Positions 44,971 through 53,202 of a stretch of DNA of 64,000 bases are shown piece by piece. Location: positions 129,360-193,359 of the forward strand of contig JBGSJZ010000087.1 in the NCBI GenBank assembly GCA_041741455.1, given 5' to 3'. The translations under genes and the position numbers were made by a program. Source of the DNA: CALESS01 sp041741455 (lineage in GTDB: Bacteria > Chloroflexota > Anaerolineae > Anaerolineales > Anaerolineaceae). The notes below the pieces were generated by a model. That model ran no database searches. It was not told where the DNA came from and saw only the letters and a program-made list of their open reading frames with translations. Within the stretch, counting starts at the first letter, position 1. The number at the start of each line of letters is the position of its first letter.

Positions 44971-45921
44971 ATGCGTAGTTTTGCAGGTCGTGATATTTTG
45001 TCGCTAAAAGACTTTGAGCGACAAGAGTTTTTCCGGGTGTTCGAGATTGCTGAAATGATGGAACCGATCGCCCGCAATCGCCGCAACAGTAACATGCTGG
45101 CGGAAAAGACGATGGTGACAGCCTTCTATCAACCCAGCACCCGCACCCGCCTGGCGCACGAAGCCGCCATGCACCGCCTCGGTGGGCATGTGACCGGTTT
45201 TTCAGACGCCAAGATGACCCGAGCCGGTGATTGGTACCAGGAATCGATCAAAGATACCGTCAAGATGTTGGAATTCTACGGCGATGTGATCGTGATGCGT
45301 CACTTCCAGCAGGGTGCACCGGCAGAGGCAGCCAAATGGGCCAGTGTACCGATCATCAATGGCGGCGATGGCTGGGGCGAACACCCCACCCAGATCCTGA
45401 CCGATCTCTACACGGTTTTACGCGAAAAAGGCCGCATCGACGGTTTGCGCTGGCTGGCAGTTGGCGATATGCGCATGCGCACCATGCACTCCCTGGCCTA
45501 TGCCCTGACCCAGTTCGATTGCCCAATCACCTTCGTCGCCCCTCCGGAAATGTCCCTCAAGCCGGAATTCAAGGAAGAGTTGAAACAGTACTCACTTCGC
45601 TTCGAAGAAGCTGAGCATGTGGAACAAGCGATCGCCACCGCGGATGTCATCCTGGTTGAACCGGTCGTCCAGCCGGATTACACCCAGTCTCGCCAGGAAG
45701 CCGGTGAGCATGGTATGACTCCAGATAACTACAAGATCACCCGCGACCTGCTCTTCAACAAGGGAAAATCGGATGCCATCCTGTTGCATTCCCTGCCCCG
45801 TATGGATGAAATTCCACCGGATGTGGATATCACCCACTGGTCTCGCTACTGGCAGGAAGCCTTTTATGGTGTGGTGATGCGTATGGCACTGCTTGGGCTG
45901 GTGCTCGGTGCGGTTGAATAA
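44971..45921 (+). CDS. aspartate/ornithine carbamoyltransferase family protein, PyrB-like
   Basis: The 316-residue protein has the carbamoyl-phosphate loop QPSTRTRLAHEAAM, a DTVKMLEFYGDVIVMRH segment, the HPTQILTDLYTV block and the C-terminal LLHSLPRMDEIPPDV. It is closest in layout to aspartate carbamoyltransferase, but the canonical GDLKNGR segment reads GDMRMRTMHS and the HPLPR motif reads HSLPR. It sits in a catabolic operon under a GntR-type operator with carbamate kinase. It may therefore run in the degradative direction, from a carbamoyl amino acid to carbamoyl phosphate. It could alternatively be the cell's biosynthetic PyrB; the context argues against this. AGGAGG precedes the ATG. 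Confidence 0.8.
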   Translation: MRSFAGRDILSLKDFERQEFFRVFEIAEMMEPIARNRRNSNMLAEKTMVTAFYQPSTRTRLAHEAAMHRLGGHVTGFSDAKMTRAGDWYQESIKDTVKMLEFYGDVIVMRHFQQGAPAEAAKWASVPIINGGDGWGEHPTQILTDLYTVLREKGRIDGLRWLAVGDMRMRTMHSLAYALTQFDCPITFVAPPEMSLKPEFKEELKQYSLRFEEAEHVEQAIATADVILVEPVVQPDYTQSRQEAGEHGMTPDNYKITRDLLFNKGKSDAILLHSLPRMDEIPPDVDITHWSRYWQEAFYGVVMRMALLGLVLGAVE

Positions 45922-45992
45922 CGAATAAACTTAACTGCGGAGAGCAGATAAGCGTTTTGTAAGTGGAAAAAATACAAAATGGAGGTAAACAA

Positions 45993-46973
45993 ATGCAAAC
46001 ATTTCTTCATGGACGCGACCTGATTGGCGACCTTGATTTTAGCAAGGAGGAAGTCGAAACTGTTCTGGATGTAGCATTCGATCTGAAGCGGAAACGCGCT
46101 TTGAACGAATCGCATGCTTATCTGCGCGACAAAGTGCTGGCGATGTTGTTCTTCTTCAGCAGCACCCGCACCCGCGGTTCATTTGAAGCAGGAATGGCTC
46201 AACTGGGCGGACACGCTGCTTTCATCGAATCCCGCACCACTCAGATTTCCCATGGTGATACCCCCAAAGAAATCGGCGAGATTTTTGGCCGTTACTTTGA
46301 TGGCATTGCGATCCGTCATGTGGATTGGGGCAAAGGCAACCAGTATTTGAATGAAGTTGCCAGAAATTCCCGCGTGCCAGTACTCAACATGCAGTGCGAA
46401 ATTTACCATCCCTTCCAGATCCTGGCGGACCTGATGACGATCATCGAGAAAAAAGGCCGCGATCTGCGCCGCAAGAAAATGGTTGTTTCCTGGGCATACG
46501 CTGCTTCTTACCAGAAACCAATGTCTGTTCCCCAATCCCTGATTCTGCAGATGCCGCGCTTTGGGATGGATGTAGTGCTGGCCCATCCACCGGAGTTCCG
46601 CTTGATGCCGGATATCATGGATCAGGCCCGCGAACAGGCTCGCAAGTTTGGTGCAGGCTTTGAGGTGGTGGATGACATGGATGAGGCCTTCAAAGATGCG
46701 GACATCATCTACGCTAAATCCTGGGGCGCAATGGTTCACACAACGGACGAGAAGGCCGGTGCTGAGATCATTCAAAGGTACTCCAGTTGGATCACCGATG
46801 AACGCCGGATGGGGTTGGCCAAGGAAGATGCCATTTACATGCATCCATTGCCGGCCGATCGCAACATTGAGGTAACTGACAATGTCATCGACAGTGCTCA
46901 GTCTGTAGTTTATGATGAGGCAGAAAATCGTTTGCATGCGCAAAAGGCCGTGATGGCCCTGACCATGAGCTAA
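45993..46973 (+). CDS. YgeW-like carbamoyltransferase
   Basis: The 326-residue protein has the carbamoyl-phosphate motif FFFSSTRTRGSFEAGMAQLGG, QISHGDTPKEIGEIFGRYFD and NMQCEIYHPFQILADL. It also has a segment very like E. coli YgeW: VSWAYAASYQKPMSVPQ, RFGMDVVLAHPPEF and FKDADIIYAKSWGAM. It ends YMHPLPADRN. YgeW is a carbamoyltransferase of the anaerobic purine-degradation cluster whose amino-group substrate is not settled. GGAGG precedes ATG 45993. It is 71 bp after the PyrB-like gene and 27 bp before carbamate kinase, so carbamoyl phosphate released here can feed ATP synthesis. Confidence 0.88.
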   Translation: MQTFLHGRDLIGDLDFSKEEVETVLDVAFDLKRKRALNESHAYLRDKVLAMLFFFSSTRTRGSFEAGMAQLGGHAAFIESRTTQISHGDTPKEIGEIFGRYFDGIAIRHVDWGKGNQYLNEVARNSRVPVLNMQCEIYHPFQILADLMTIIEKKGRDLRRKKMVVSWAYAASYQKPMSVPQSLILQMPRFGMDVVLAHPPEFRLMPDIMDQAREQARKFGAGFEVVDDMDEAFKDADIIYAKSWGAMVHTTDEKAGAEIIQRYSSWITDERRMGLAKEDAIYMHPLPADRNIEVTDNVIDSAQSVVYDEAENRLHAQKAVMALTMS

Positions 46974-47000
46974 AAGAAAAAATCTAGGAGAATTTTGTAT

Positions 47001-47948
47001 ATGAGTAAAAAAGGTGTAGCAGTAGTAGCAGTAGGCGGTAATTCTTTGATCAAGGACGCGACCCACAAGACAATTCCAGATCAGTTCGATGCCGCCAAAG
47101 AATCCATGTACCACATTGTGGACATGATTCAAGATGGTTGGGAAGTGGTTGTGACACACGGCAATGGCCCACAGGTAGGTTTCATCCTGCGCCGCTCAGA
47201 ATTGTCGATCCATGAGCTCCACCCAGTACCGTTGGATTACTGTGGCGCTGACACCCAGGGCGCTATCGGTTACATGTTTGTTCAGGCCTTGCATAATGAA
47301 TTCCTGGCGCGCGGCATAAACAAACCAGCCGCGGCTGTGGTTACTCAGACCATTGTGGATCGCAACGATAAGGCTTTCCAAAATCCGACCAAACCGATTG
47401 GCTCTTTCATGAATGAAGAAACTGCCAAGGAACACGCTGAGAAGGATAAATGGACAGTGGTGGAAGATGCTGGCCGTGGTTGGCGGCGGGTCGTGGCCTC
47501 TCCTATTCCTCAGCGGATCGTGGAAGCAGACGCCATCCACAAGTTGATTGAGGCTGGCTTTGTGGTAGTGGGTGTTGGCGGCGGCGGTATCCCGGTCATC
47601 GAAGATGAAAAGGGCAATTTGATCGGTGTCGAAGCCGTAATCGATAAAGACTTTGGCTCTTCCGTGTTGGCGACTCTCATCAATGCCGATCTGTTCATTA
47701 TTTCGACTGCGGTTGAGAAAGTGGCCATCAACTTCAACAAACCCGACCAAAAGTGGCTGGACAAAATCACCGTGGCGGAAGCTGAGGCTTTCATGGCCGA
47801 AGGTCATTTTGCCAAGGGGTCTATGCTTCCCAAGATTCAAGCGATCTTACGCTTCCTGAAGGCTGGTGGTAAGGCGGCGATCATCACCAACCCAGAGAAT
47901 ATCGGCCGTGCTCTGCGTGGCGAGACCGGTACCTGGATCGTTCCTTAG
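47001..47948 (+). CDS. arcC: carbamate kinase
   Basis: Transfers phosphate from carbamoyl phosphate to ADP, making ATP with release of CO2 and ammonia. The 315-residue product begins MSKKGVAVVAVGGNSLI. It contains VVTHGNGPQVG, the RRVVASPIPQRIVE segment, GVGGGGIPVIED, and the ASVL-type nucleotide region VIDKDFGSSVLATLINAD. TAGGAG precedes ATG 47001. Placed after two carbamoyltransferases without arginine deiminase, it indicates substrate-level phosphorylation from ureido compounds, parallel to E. coli yqeA. The operon ends at a strong terminator. Confidence 0.96.
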   Translation: MSKKGVAVVAVGGNSLIKDATHKTIPDQFDAAKESMYHIVDMIQDGWEVVVTHGNGPQVGFILRRSELSIHELHPVPLDYCGADTQGAIGYMFVQALHNEFLARGINKPAAAVVTQTIVDRNDKAFQNPTKPIGSFMNEETAKEHAEKDKWTVVEDAGRGWRRVVASPIPQRIVEADAIHKLIEAGFVVVGVGGGGIPVIEDEKGNLIGVEAVIDKDFGSSVLATLINADLFIISTAVEKVAINFNKPDQKWLDKITVAEAEAFMAEGHFAKGSMLPKIQAILRFLKAGGKAAIITNPENIGRALRGETGTWIVP

Positions 47949-47960
47949 GTTCCAAGCTAA

Positions 47961-47991
47961 TCAGGTCAGGCAATGTTTGCCTGACCTGATT
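47961..47991 (+). terminator. terminator after carbamate kinase
   Basis: TCAGGTCAGGCA (47961-47972) and TGCCTGACCTGA (47978-47989) form a 12-bp stem followed by TTTATT. Confidence 0.85.
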
Positions 47992-48075
47992 TATTCATAA
48001 AGCTGATTTTTGGCAGGGCTTAAATTGTGAAGATTCTATTACACATAGAAATGAAATCTGAGTTAAGAAATCGTG

Positions 48076-48125
48076 TACAATTATTTTACCGATGGGTGCG
48101 CTCGGTAAAACTGCCACCTCGGTAG
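48076..48125 (+). promoter_or_regulatory. leader of the BMP transporter gene: -10 box and paired hairpins
   Basis: TACAAT (48076-48081) is the best -10 candidate. Starting where the mRNA should begin, TTTACCGA (48085-48092) pairs with TCGGTAAA (48102-48109) around a nine-base loop. A second, weaker stem CTGCC/GGTAG (48111-48125) follows. The sequence CTCGGTARAA occurs twice, at 48101 and 48119. It does not match any riboswitch consensus I know, and could be an operator or structured leader. Confidence 0.4.
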
Positions 48126-48160
48126 AATTCCAACCCTTTTTTATCCTTGAGGAGGATCAG

Positions 48161-49420
48161 ATGTTCGCTAAACGTGCGTGGCTGTTAATCAGCTTATTGC
48201 TTCTTGTTTCATTGGTTGTCACCTCATGTGCGACACCCACTGCAACCGTTGCCCCCACAGTAGAAGTCAAGCCAACGGAAGTTGTTGTTGCCCCGACTGA
48301 AGCAACTGGGGAATCCCAATTCCAGATCCCTGATGTTCAAGAAGGAAAATTCAATGTTGCCATGGTTTTGATCGGCCCACATGATGATGGTGGTTGGTCC
48401 CAGGCTCACTATGAAGGTCTGGAATATATTAAAACGAATGTGGCGAATGTTCACACTGCCTACATCGAGAATGTTCCAGAAGGCGCCGATTCGGAACAGG
48501 TTTTCCGCAGCCTTTCCCGCAAGGGTTTCGATTTGGTCTTTGGAACCTCCTTTGGCTTTGGGGATGCAATGGAAGTCGTTGCTGGCGAATTCCCGGATAC
48601 GATGTATATTCACTTGACGGGTATCAAATCAAACATGACCAACTTTGGCAACCTGATGGGCGCCATGGAAAACATGAAATTCCTGGCTGGCATGCTGGCC
48701 GGGGCGCGCGCCAAGCAGGATGGCAATCCGAAATTAGGATATATGGCCACTTTCCCAATTCCGGAAGAGTTGCGCCTTGGCAACGCCATTGCCCTGGGTA
48801 TGAAGAAGACCTGCCCGGAATGCACGATGGATGTGCGCTGGATCAACACCTGGCACGACCCGATCATTGAAAAGGAAGCTGCTGCTTCTTTGTTTGATGC
48901 TGGAGCGCAGGTAGTCTTCACCGGTGCAGATACCCCGGCTGTGGCGGATGTCGCCCAGGAAAAAGGTAAGTGGGGCGTGACCTATGACTGGTATGGCTCC
49001 TGCAAGGTTGAGCGCTGCCTTACTGCCCCTTACTGGGTTTGGGGTCCCATCTATGCTGGTATCGCTGAGAAGGTGATCGCTGGCACTTATGTGCCCGGTT
49101 GGGATTACTTTGATGCCGAAACCGGCGCTCTGGGCTTGTTTGGCTTTATGGAAGGTCAGGAATTGACCACGGGTGTTGCTGACCTTGATCCGGCAGTTGT
49201 TGCTGAAGTCAAAGACATCCTTGCCAAGATGCTGGCAGGTGAGTTCACCCGGTTTGACGTTTTTTCAGGACCGATCAATGACAACAAAGGCAATGTGATT
49301 GTTCCTGCTGGTGAAAAATTGGAGCAGGTTGACCTCGATGCGTTCCCGGAATATGGCCTGGGATGCAAATACTGCATGAAGTGGTGGGCTGAAGGTATCA
49401 CGGCTGAACTTCCGCAGTAA
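48161..49420 (+). CDS. BMP-family substrate-binding lipoprotein (nucleoside ABC importer)
   Basis: The 419-residue protein has a lipoprotein signal (residues 1-22) with lipobox VVTSC, a Val/Pro/Thr-rich linker and a BMP/PnrA-like periplasmic-binding fold (about 60-415). Typical blocks include FNVAMVLIGPHDDGGWSQAHYEGLEY, ENVPEGADSEQVFRSLSRKGFDLVFGTSFGFGDA and GAQVVFTGADTPAVADVA. BMP proteins bind nucleosides or related purines and deliver them to an RbsA-like transporter. GAGGAGGATCAG precedes ATG 48161. It is separated from the ABC genes by a terminator, as expected for a binding protein made in excess. Confidence 0.93.
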   Translation: MFAKRAWLLISLLLLVSLVVTSCATPTATVAPTVEVKPTEVVVAPTEATGESQFQIPDVQEGKFNVAMVLIGPHDDGGWSQAHYEGLEYIKTNVANVHTAYIENVPEGADSEQVFRSLSRKGFDLVFGTSFGFGDAMEVVAGEFPDTMYIHLTGIKSNMTNFGNLMGAMENMKFLAGMLAGARAKQDGNPKLGYMATFPIPEELRLGNAIALGMKKTCPECTMDVRWINTWHDPIIEKEAAASLFDAGAQVVFTGADTPAVADVAQEKGKWGVTYDWYGSCKVERCLTAPYWVWGPIYAGIAEKVIAGTYVPGWDYFDAETGALGLFGFMEGQELTTGVADLDPAVVAEVKDILAKMLAGEFTRFDVFSGPINDNKGNVIVPAGEKLEQVDLDAFPEYGLGCKYCMKWWAEGITAELPQ

Positions 49421-49435
49421 ATTTGATAACAACAG

Positions 49436-49470
49436 GGGCCAGGTCATGCCCATGACCTGGCCCTATTTTT
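49436..49470 (+). terminator. intercistronic terminator/attenuator between BMP protein and ABC genes
   Basis: GGGCCAGGTCATG (49436-49448) and CATGACCTGGCCC (49451-49463) form a 13-bp stem with a two-base loop, followed by TATTTTT. It lies 72-29 bp before the ATPase start and probably allows partial readthrough. Confidence 0.85.
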
Positions 49471-49491
49471 GAAACAGGCGGTGGAAAATTG

Positions 49492-51057
49492 ATGGATCAA
49501 GGATCGGATACCCTTAAAAAAGTGCCTGTTGTTCAAATGCGGGGGATTATTAAGAGGTTTCCAGGCGTTCTGGCGAACGACCATGTGGATTTTGATCTGG
49601 AACAGGGTGAAATCCATGCGCTGCTGGGAGAAAATGGGGCAGGTAAAAGCACTCTAATGAATATCCTGTGTGGTTTATATCGCCAGGATTCAGGAACGAT
49701 ATTGGTGGAAGGCAAATCTGCGGAGTTCTTCTCTCCACGGGATGCAATAAAATTTGGAATTGGTATGGTGCATCAACATTTTATGCTGGTGCCCTCACAA
49801 ACGGTCACGGAAAATATCCTGCTGGGGTTGGATGAACCACGCTTTCGTCTAAATTTACGGCAGTATGATCTAAAAATCCGCGAATTTAGCGAGCGATTCG
49901 GTCTCAAAGTCGATCCGTCTGCCAAGGTCTGGCAGCTTTCGGTTGGCGAGCAACAGCGGGTTGAAATTTTAAAGGTGCTCTATCGTGGTGCGCGGGTTCT
50001 GATCATGGATGAACCTACGGCTGTTTTGGCGCCGACAGAGATTGAGGAATTACTGGTAACGATGCGGACCATGGTTGCAGAAGGCCGGTCAATCATTTTC
50101 ATCAGCCATAAACTGCAGGAAGTGATGGATATATCCGATCGGGTGACAGTATTGCAGCGCGGCAAGGTCACGGCGGCCGGGTTGCCGGTGGCTGGCACCA
50201 CCCGCAAAGAACTGGCGCGCTTGATGGTGGGACGGGAAGTGATCTTTCACATCGAAAAGGCCGCAGTTCAACCGGGTGAAGTAGTGCTGGAAGTACAAGA
50301 TATTTGGGCAGAGAACGATAAAGGCTTGAAGGCCTTGTGCGGGGTGAACCTGAATATCCGGGAAGGTGAAATCGTTGGGTTGGCAGGGGTTGCTGGCAAT
50401 GGGCAGAGTGAATTGGCTGAGGTAATCACCGGACTGCGAAAATCAATCAAGGGCAAGGTCATTCTTCATGGACATGACATCACCAATCAGCCTGTGTCCG
50501 CAGGTATTCGGGAAGGTGTGGCTCATATCCCTGAGGACCGAACTCATGTGGGTACTGCACCCAATTTGAGTATTACTGATAATGTGATTATGAAATCCTA
50601 CAATCGGGCGCCGTTGAGCCACGGTTGGGTGCTGAACATGTTTGCAGCAGACCGCTATGCCAAGGATCTTAAGGATCAATTTGAAATTGTTGTACCAAAC
50701 ATCTCCACGCCAGTGCGCTTACTCTCGGGTGGCAACCTGCAACGAGTGATTCTGGCGCGTGAAATCTCCAGCCAACCCGCCATTATGATTGCGGTCCAAC
50801 CCACTCGCGGATTGGACGTGGGGGCGATTGAAGGTGTACAAAAATTGTTATTGGCACAGCGCGAATCCGGGGCAGCCATCCTGTTGATTTCGGAAGAATT
50901 GGAAGAACTGCTTGCCCTTAGCGATCGAATTTATGTGATTTATGGCGGTGAAATCATGGGGGAAACTGCCGACCAAAACATTGATCGGATTGGAATGATG
51001 ATGACTGGAACCAGAATGGTGGATTTTGCTGATAAGGTGGAGGAAATGAATGCCTGA
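49492..51057 (+). CDS. ABC importer ATPase, two nucleotide-binding domains
   Basis: The 521-residue protein has two ABC domains, as in RbsA/YufO. Domain 1 has Walker A GENGAGKST, signature LSVGEQQRVEIL and Walker B VLIMDEPTA. Domain 2 has a weakened P-loop (GVAGNGQSE), signature LLSGGNLQRVILA and QPTRGLDVGA. One degenerate site is normal in this family. With the BMP lipoprotein and two permeases it should power import of nucleosides or purine bases. The true start is ATG 49492. The stop overlaps the next gene by eight bases. Confidence 0.94.
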   Translation: MDQGSDTLKKVPVVQMRGIIKRFPGVLANDHVDFDLEQGEIHALLGENGAGKSTLMNILCGLYRQDSGTILVEGKSAEFFSPRDAIKFGIGMVHQHFMLVPSQTVTENILLGLDEPRFRLNLRQYDLKIREFSERFGLKVDPSAKVWQLSVGEQQRVEILKVLYRGARVLIMDEPTAVLAPTEIEELLVTMRTMVAEGRSIIFISHKLQEVMDISDRVTVLQRGKVTAAGLPVAGTTRKELARLMVGREVIFHIEKAAVQPGEVVLEVQDIWAENDKGLKALCGVNLNIREGEIVGLAGVAGNGQSELAEVITGLRKSIKGKVILHGHDITNQPVSAGIREGVAHIPEDRTHVGTAPNLSITDNVIMKSYNRAPLSHGWVLNMFAADRYAKDLKDQFEIVVPNISTPVRLLSGGNLQRVILAREISSQPAIMIAVQPTRGLDVGAIEGVQKLLLAQRESGAAILLISEELEELLALSDRIYVIYGGEIMGETADQNIDRIGMMMTGTRMVDFADKVEEMNA

Positions 51058-52183
51058 TTCAAACAGTAATTCCCCTGCCCGAAAATTTGGTTTTCCTTAC
51101 GCAATCCGGTTTGAATTGCGCTCAACCGAGGCTCCAAAATGGCTCTCACCGGTCCTTTCCCTTTCAGCCGTCATCGTGGCTTTATTGCTGGGTGCGATTG
51201 TGATCGCTCTGGTTGGAGGCGACCCGTGGAGATCTTACGCTCACATTGCAAATGCTTCCTTCGGCTCGTGGGGTGTGTTCTCTGATACGATGGTTAAAGC
51301 CACTCCTTTAATTCTGGTTGGTCTGGCCTGTTCGCTGGCTTTCCGAATGAAGCTGTGGAATATTGGCGCTGAAGGCCAGTTTTTCCTGGGGGCTTGGGGG
51401 GCTTCGGCGGTGGTCTTGATCCCCCTGATCACTGACCAGACACCCCGTTATATCACCATTCCGATGATGATTATTGCGGGTATGGCCTGCGGGGCTTTGT
51501 GGGGTTTCATACCGGGTTTGCTGAAGGCCAAGTTCAAGGTCAACGAAATTATCTCCACCCTGATGTTGAACTATATCGCTGTGGCCTGGAATAATTTTTT
51601 TATCTTTGCCATCTGGACCGAAGGTGGTTTTCAGATGTCAAAAATGTTTTCAAAAAATGCCTGGCTGCCACGGCTGACTGATTATGCTCAAGAGTTCCCA
51701 GCATTTCGCGGGCTGACAACTCACTTAGGACTAATTTTCGCCATTGTAGCGGCCTTCATTGTCTGGTTCATTCTATATCGCTCTCGCTGGGGCTACGAGA
51801 TTCGGTTGATTGGTGACAATCCCAAGGCGGCTAATTATGCCGGTATTTCAATCACTCGTAACACAGTGTTGGTGATGATGCTTTCCGGTGCTCTTGCCGG
51901 GTTGGCTGGCATGAGTGAAATTACCGGTGTTGTGCATCGGTTGCAGGGTGCCATCTCACCTGGTTATGGCTTCACAGGAATTATCGTGGCCTGGCTGGCA
52001 AAACTTAATCCGTTCGTTGTGTTAATCGTATCCATTTTATTTGGAGCGCTCATCTTGGCAGGACGTGAGATCCAACCTTCCGGGATACCGAAGATGATTC
52101 AAGGAATTATCCTGGTTTGTCTGATAGCCACGGATTTCTTCTTGCGTTACCAGGTGCGTATCGTCCGAACGGTGGAGGAGTAA
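51050..52183 (+). CDS. ABC importer permease 1 (BPD_transp_2)
   Basis: The 377-residue polytopic permease has about nine hydrophobic segments and the branched-chain/nucleoside permease features WNIGAEGQFFLGAWGA, FKVNEIISTLMLNYIAV and RLIGDNPKAANYAGISI followed by a Gly-rich helix (ALAGLAGMSEITGV). It matches YufP-type subunits that pair with a YufQ-type partner. It overlaps the ATPase gene, and its stop is one base before the next start, so the three subunits are translated together. Confidence 0.93.
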   Translation: MPDSNSNSPARKFGFPYAIRFELRSTEAPKWLSPVLSLSAVIVALLLGAIVIALVGGDPWRSYAHIANASFGSWGVFSDTMVKATPLILVGLACSLAFRMKLWNIGAEGQFFLGAWGASAVVLIPLITDQTPRYITIPMMIIAGMACGALWGFIPGLLKAKFKVNEIISTLMLNYIAVAWNNFFIFAIWTEGGFQMSKMFSKNAWLPRLTDYAQEFPAFRGLTTHLGLIFAIVAAFIVWFILYRSRWGYEIRLIGDNPKAANYAGISITRNTVLVMMLSGALAGLAGMSEITGVVHRLQGAISPGYGFTGIIVAWLAKLNPFVVLIVSILFGALILAGREIQPSGIPKMIQGIILVCLIATDFFLRYQVRIVRTVEE

Positions 52184-52184
52184 C

Positions 52185-53153
52185 ATGGACTGGATTATCA
52201 TTCTACAGGCAGGAGTTGCATCTGGAACGGTGTTGTTGTTTGCCACGCTGGGCGAAATCTTCGCTGAACGATCAGGCGTCATGAACTTGGGTGTGGAAGG
52301 TATGATGTTGATTGGTGCGATGAGTGCGTACTCCATAGCCGTCAAGACGGGCAGCCCATGGCTGGGTTTGCTGGTTGGGATGTTGGCAGCCGGGCTCATC
52401 AGCCAAATCCATGCTTTTATTGTCATCCACCTTCAGGCAGATCAGGTGGTGAGCGGTCTATCATTAACATTTCTCGCAACTGGAATCAGCCTGGTTCTGG
52501 GAGAGGGATTGAGCAAGGCGGGTACCATTTCTCTCCTACCGTTCTTCTCCATACCTGGGTTGGAACGTATTCCCTTCATTGGACAGATCTTTTTCAAAAG
52601 TCAAAATATTCTGGTTTACCTGGGCTATTTGATCTTCCCATTATGCTGGTATTTCATCAATCACACCCGACCGGGTATGCATTTACGCGCGGTTGGAGAA
52701 TATCCGGCTGCTGCAGATGCACTTGGAATCAATGTTTATCGCACAAGGTATATTTATGTGTTTGTTGGTGGATTACTGGCCGGATTGGGTGGCGCTACGA
52801 TTAGCCTGGCCATTTCACCGGGTTGGTTTAGTGAGCTTACGACAGCTGGTCAGGGCTGGATTGCAGTTGGCCTGGTAATTTTTGCGCAATGGAACCCCTT
52901 ACGAGCGGCTTTTGGAGCGTATGCTTTTGGGGCTTTGCGCCGCTTGATCCTGGACATCCAGGGCCCTATGTTGTTATTTGGGTTACAAAATCCTTTTTAT
53001 TACAACCCATATTTCGGCTTTTTCCTGCAGATGCTGCCTTATGCCTTCACGATCATCGTACTGATCCTTGGCTCGCGTGAAGCCATGCGCAAGCGGATGG
53101 GAGCGCCGGCTGCCCTGGGTGTTCCTTACATCCGTGGGCAACGTGGAGTGTAA
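52185..53153 (+). CDS. ABC importer permease 2 (BPD_transp_2)
   Basis: The 322-residue permease has about eight to nine hydrophobic segments and the motifs RSGVMNLGVEGMMLIGAMSAY, LQADQVVSGLSLTFLATGISL and RAVGEYPAAADALGINVYRTR. It is the smaller partner in BMP-type nucleoside transporters (YufQ-like). It is probably the last gene of the transporter unit; the next gene starts 49 bp on with no terminator seen between. Confidence 0.93.
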   Translation: MDWIIILQAGVASGTVLLFATLGEIFAERSGVMNLGVEGMMLIGAMSAYSIAVKTGSPWLGLLVGMLAAGLISQIHAFIVIHLQADQVVSGLSLTFLATGISLVLGEGLSKAGTISLLPFFSIPGLERIPFIGQIFFKSQNILVYLGYLIFPLCWYFINHTRPGMHLRAVGEYPAAADALGINVYRTRYIYVFVGGLLAGLGGATISLAISPGWFSELTTAGQGWIAVGLVIFAQWNPLRAAFGAYAFGALRRLILDIQGPMLLFGLQNPFYYNPYFGFFLQMLPYAFTIIVLILGSREAMRKRMGAPAALGVPYIRGQRGV

Positions 53154-53202
53154 TTTGTTCTGGCGATAAATTGATAGATCATCTTAACATTGGGATAGAA
53201 CT

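Noticed and set aside
44971..45921. Calling the first carbamoyltransferase the biosynthetic pyrB
   Set aside because: Possible by overall similarity, but altered motifs, the GntR-type operator and linkage to carbamate kinase argue for a catabolic role, so no symbol was given.
46179..47159. 326-codon minus-strand frame
   Set aside because: Antisense to the YgeW-like gene and the start of carbamate kinase; no motif or ribosome site.
47990..48160. Purine or guanidine riboswitch before the BMP transporter
   Set aside because: I looked for the conserved cores of purine and guanidine classes and did not find them; only simple hairpins are present.
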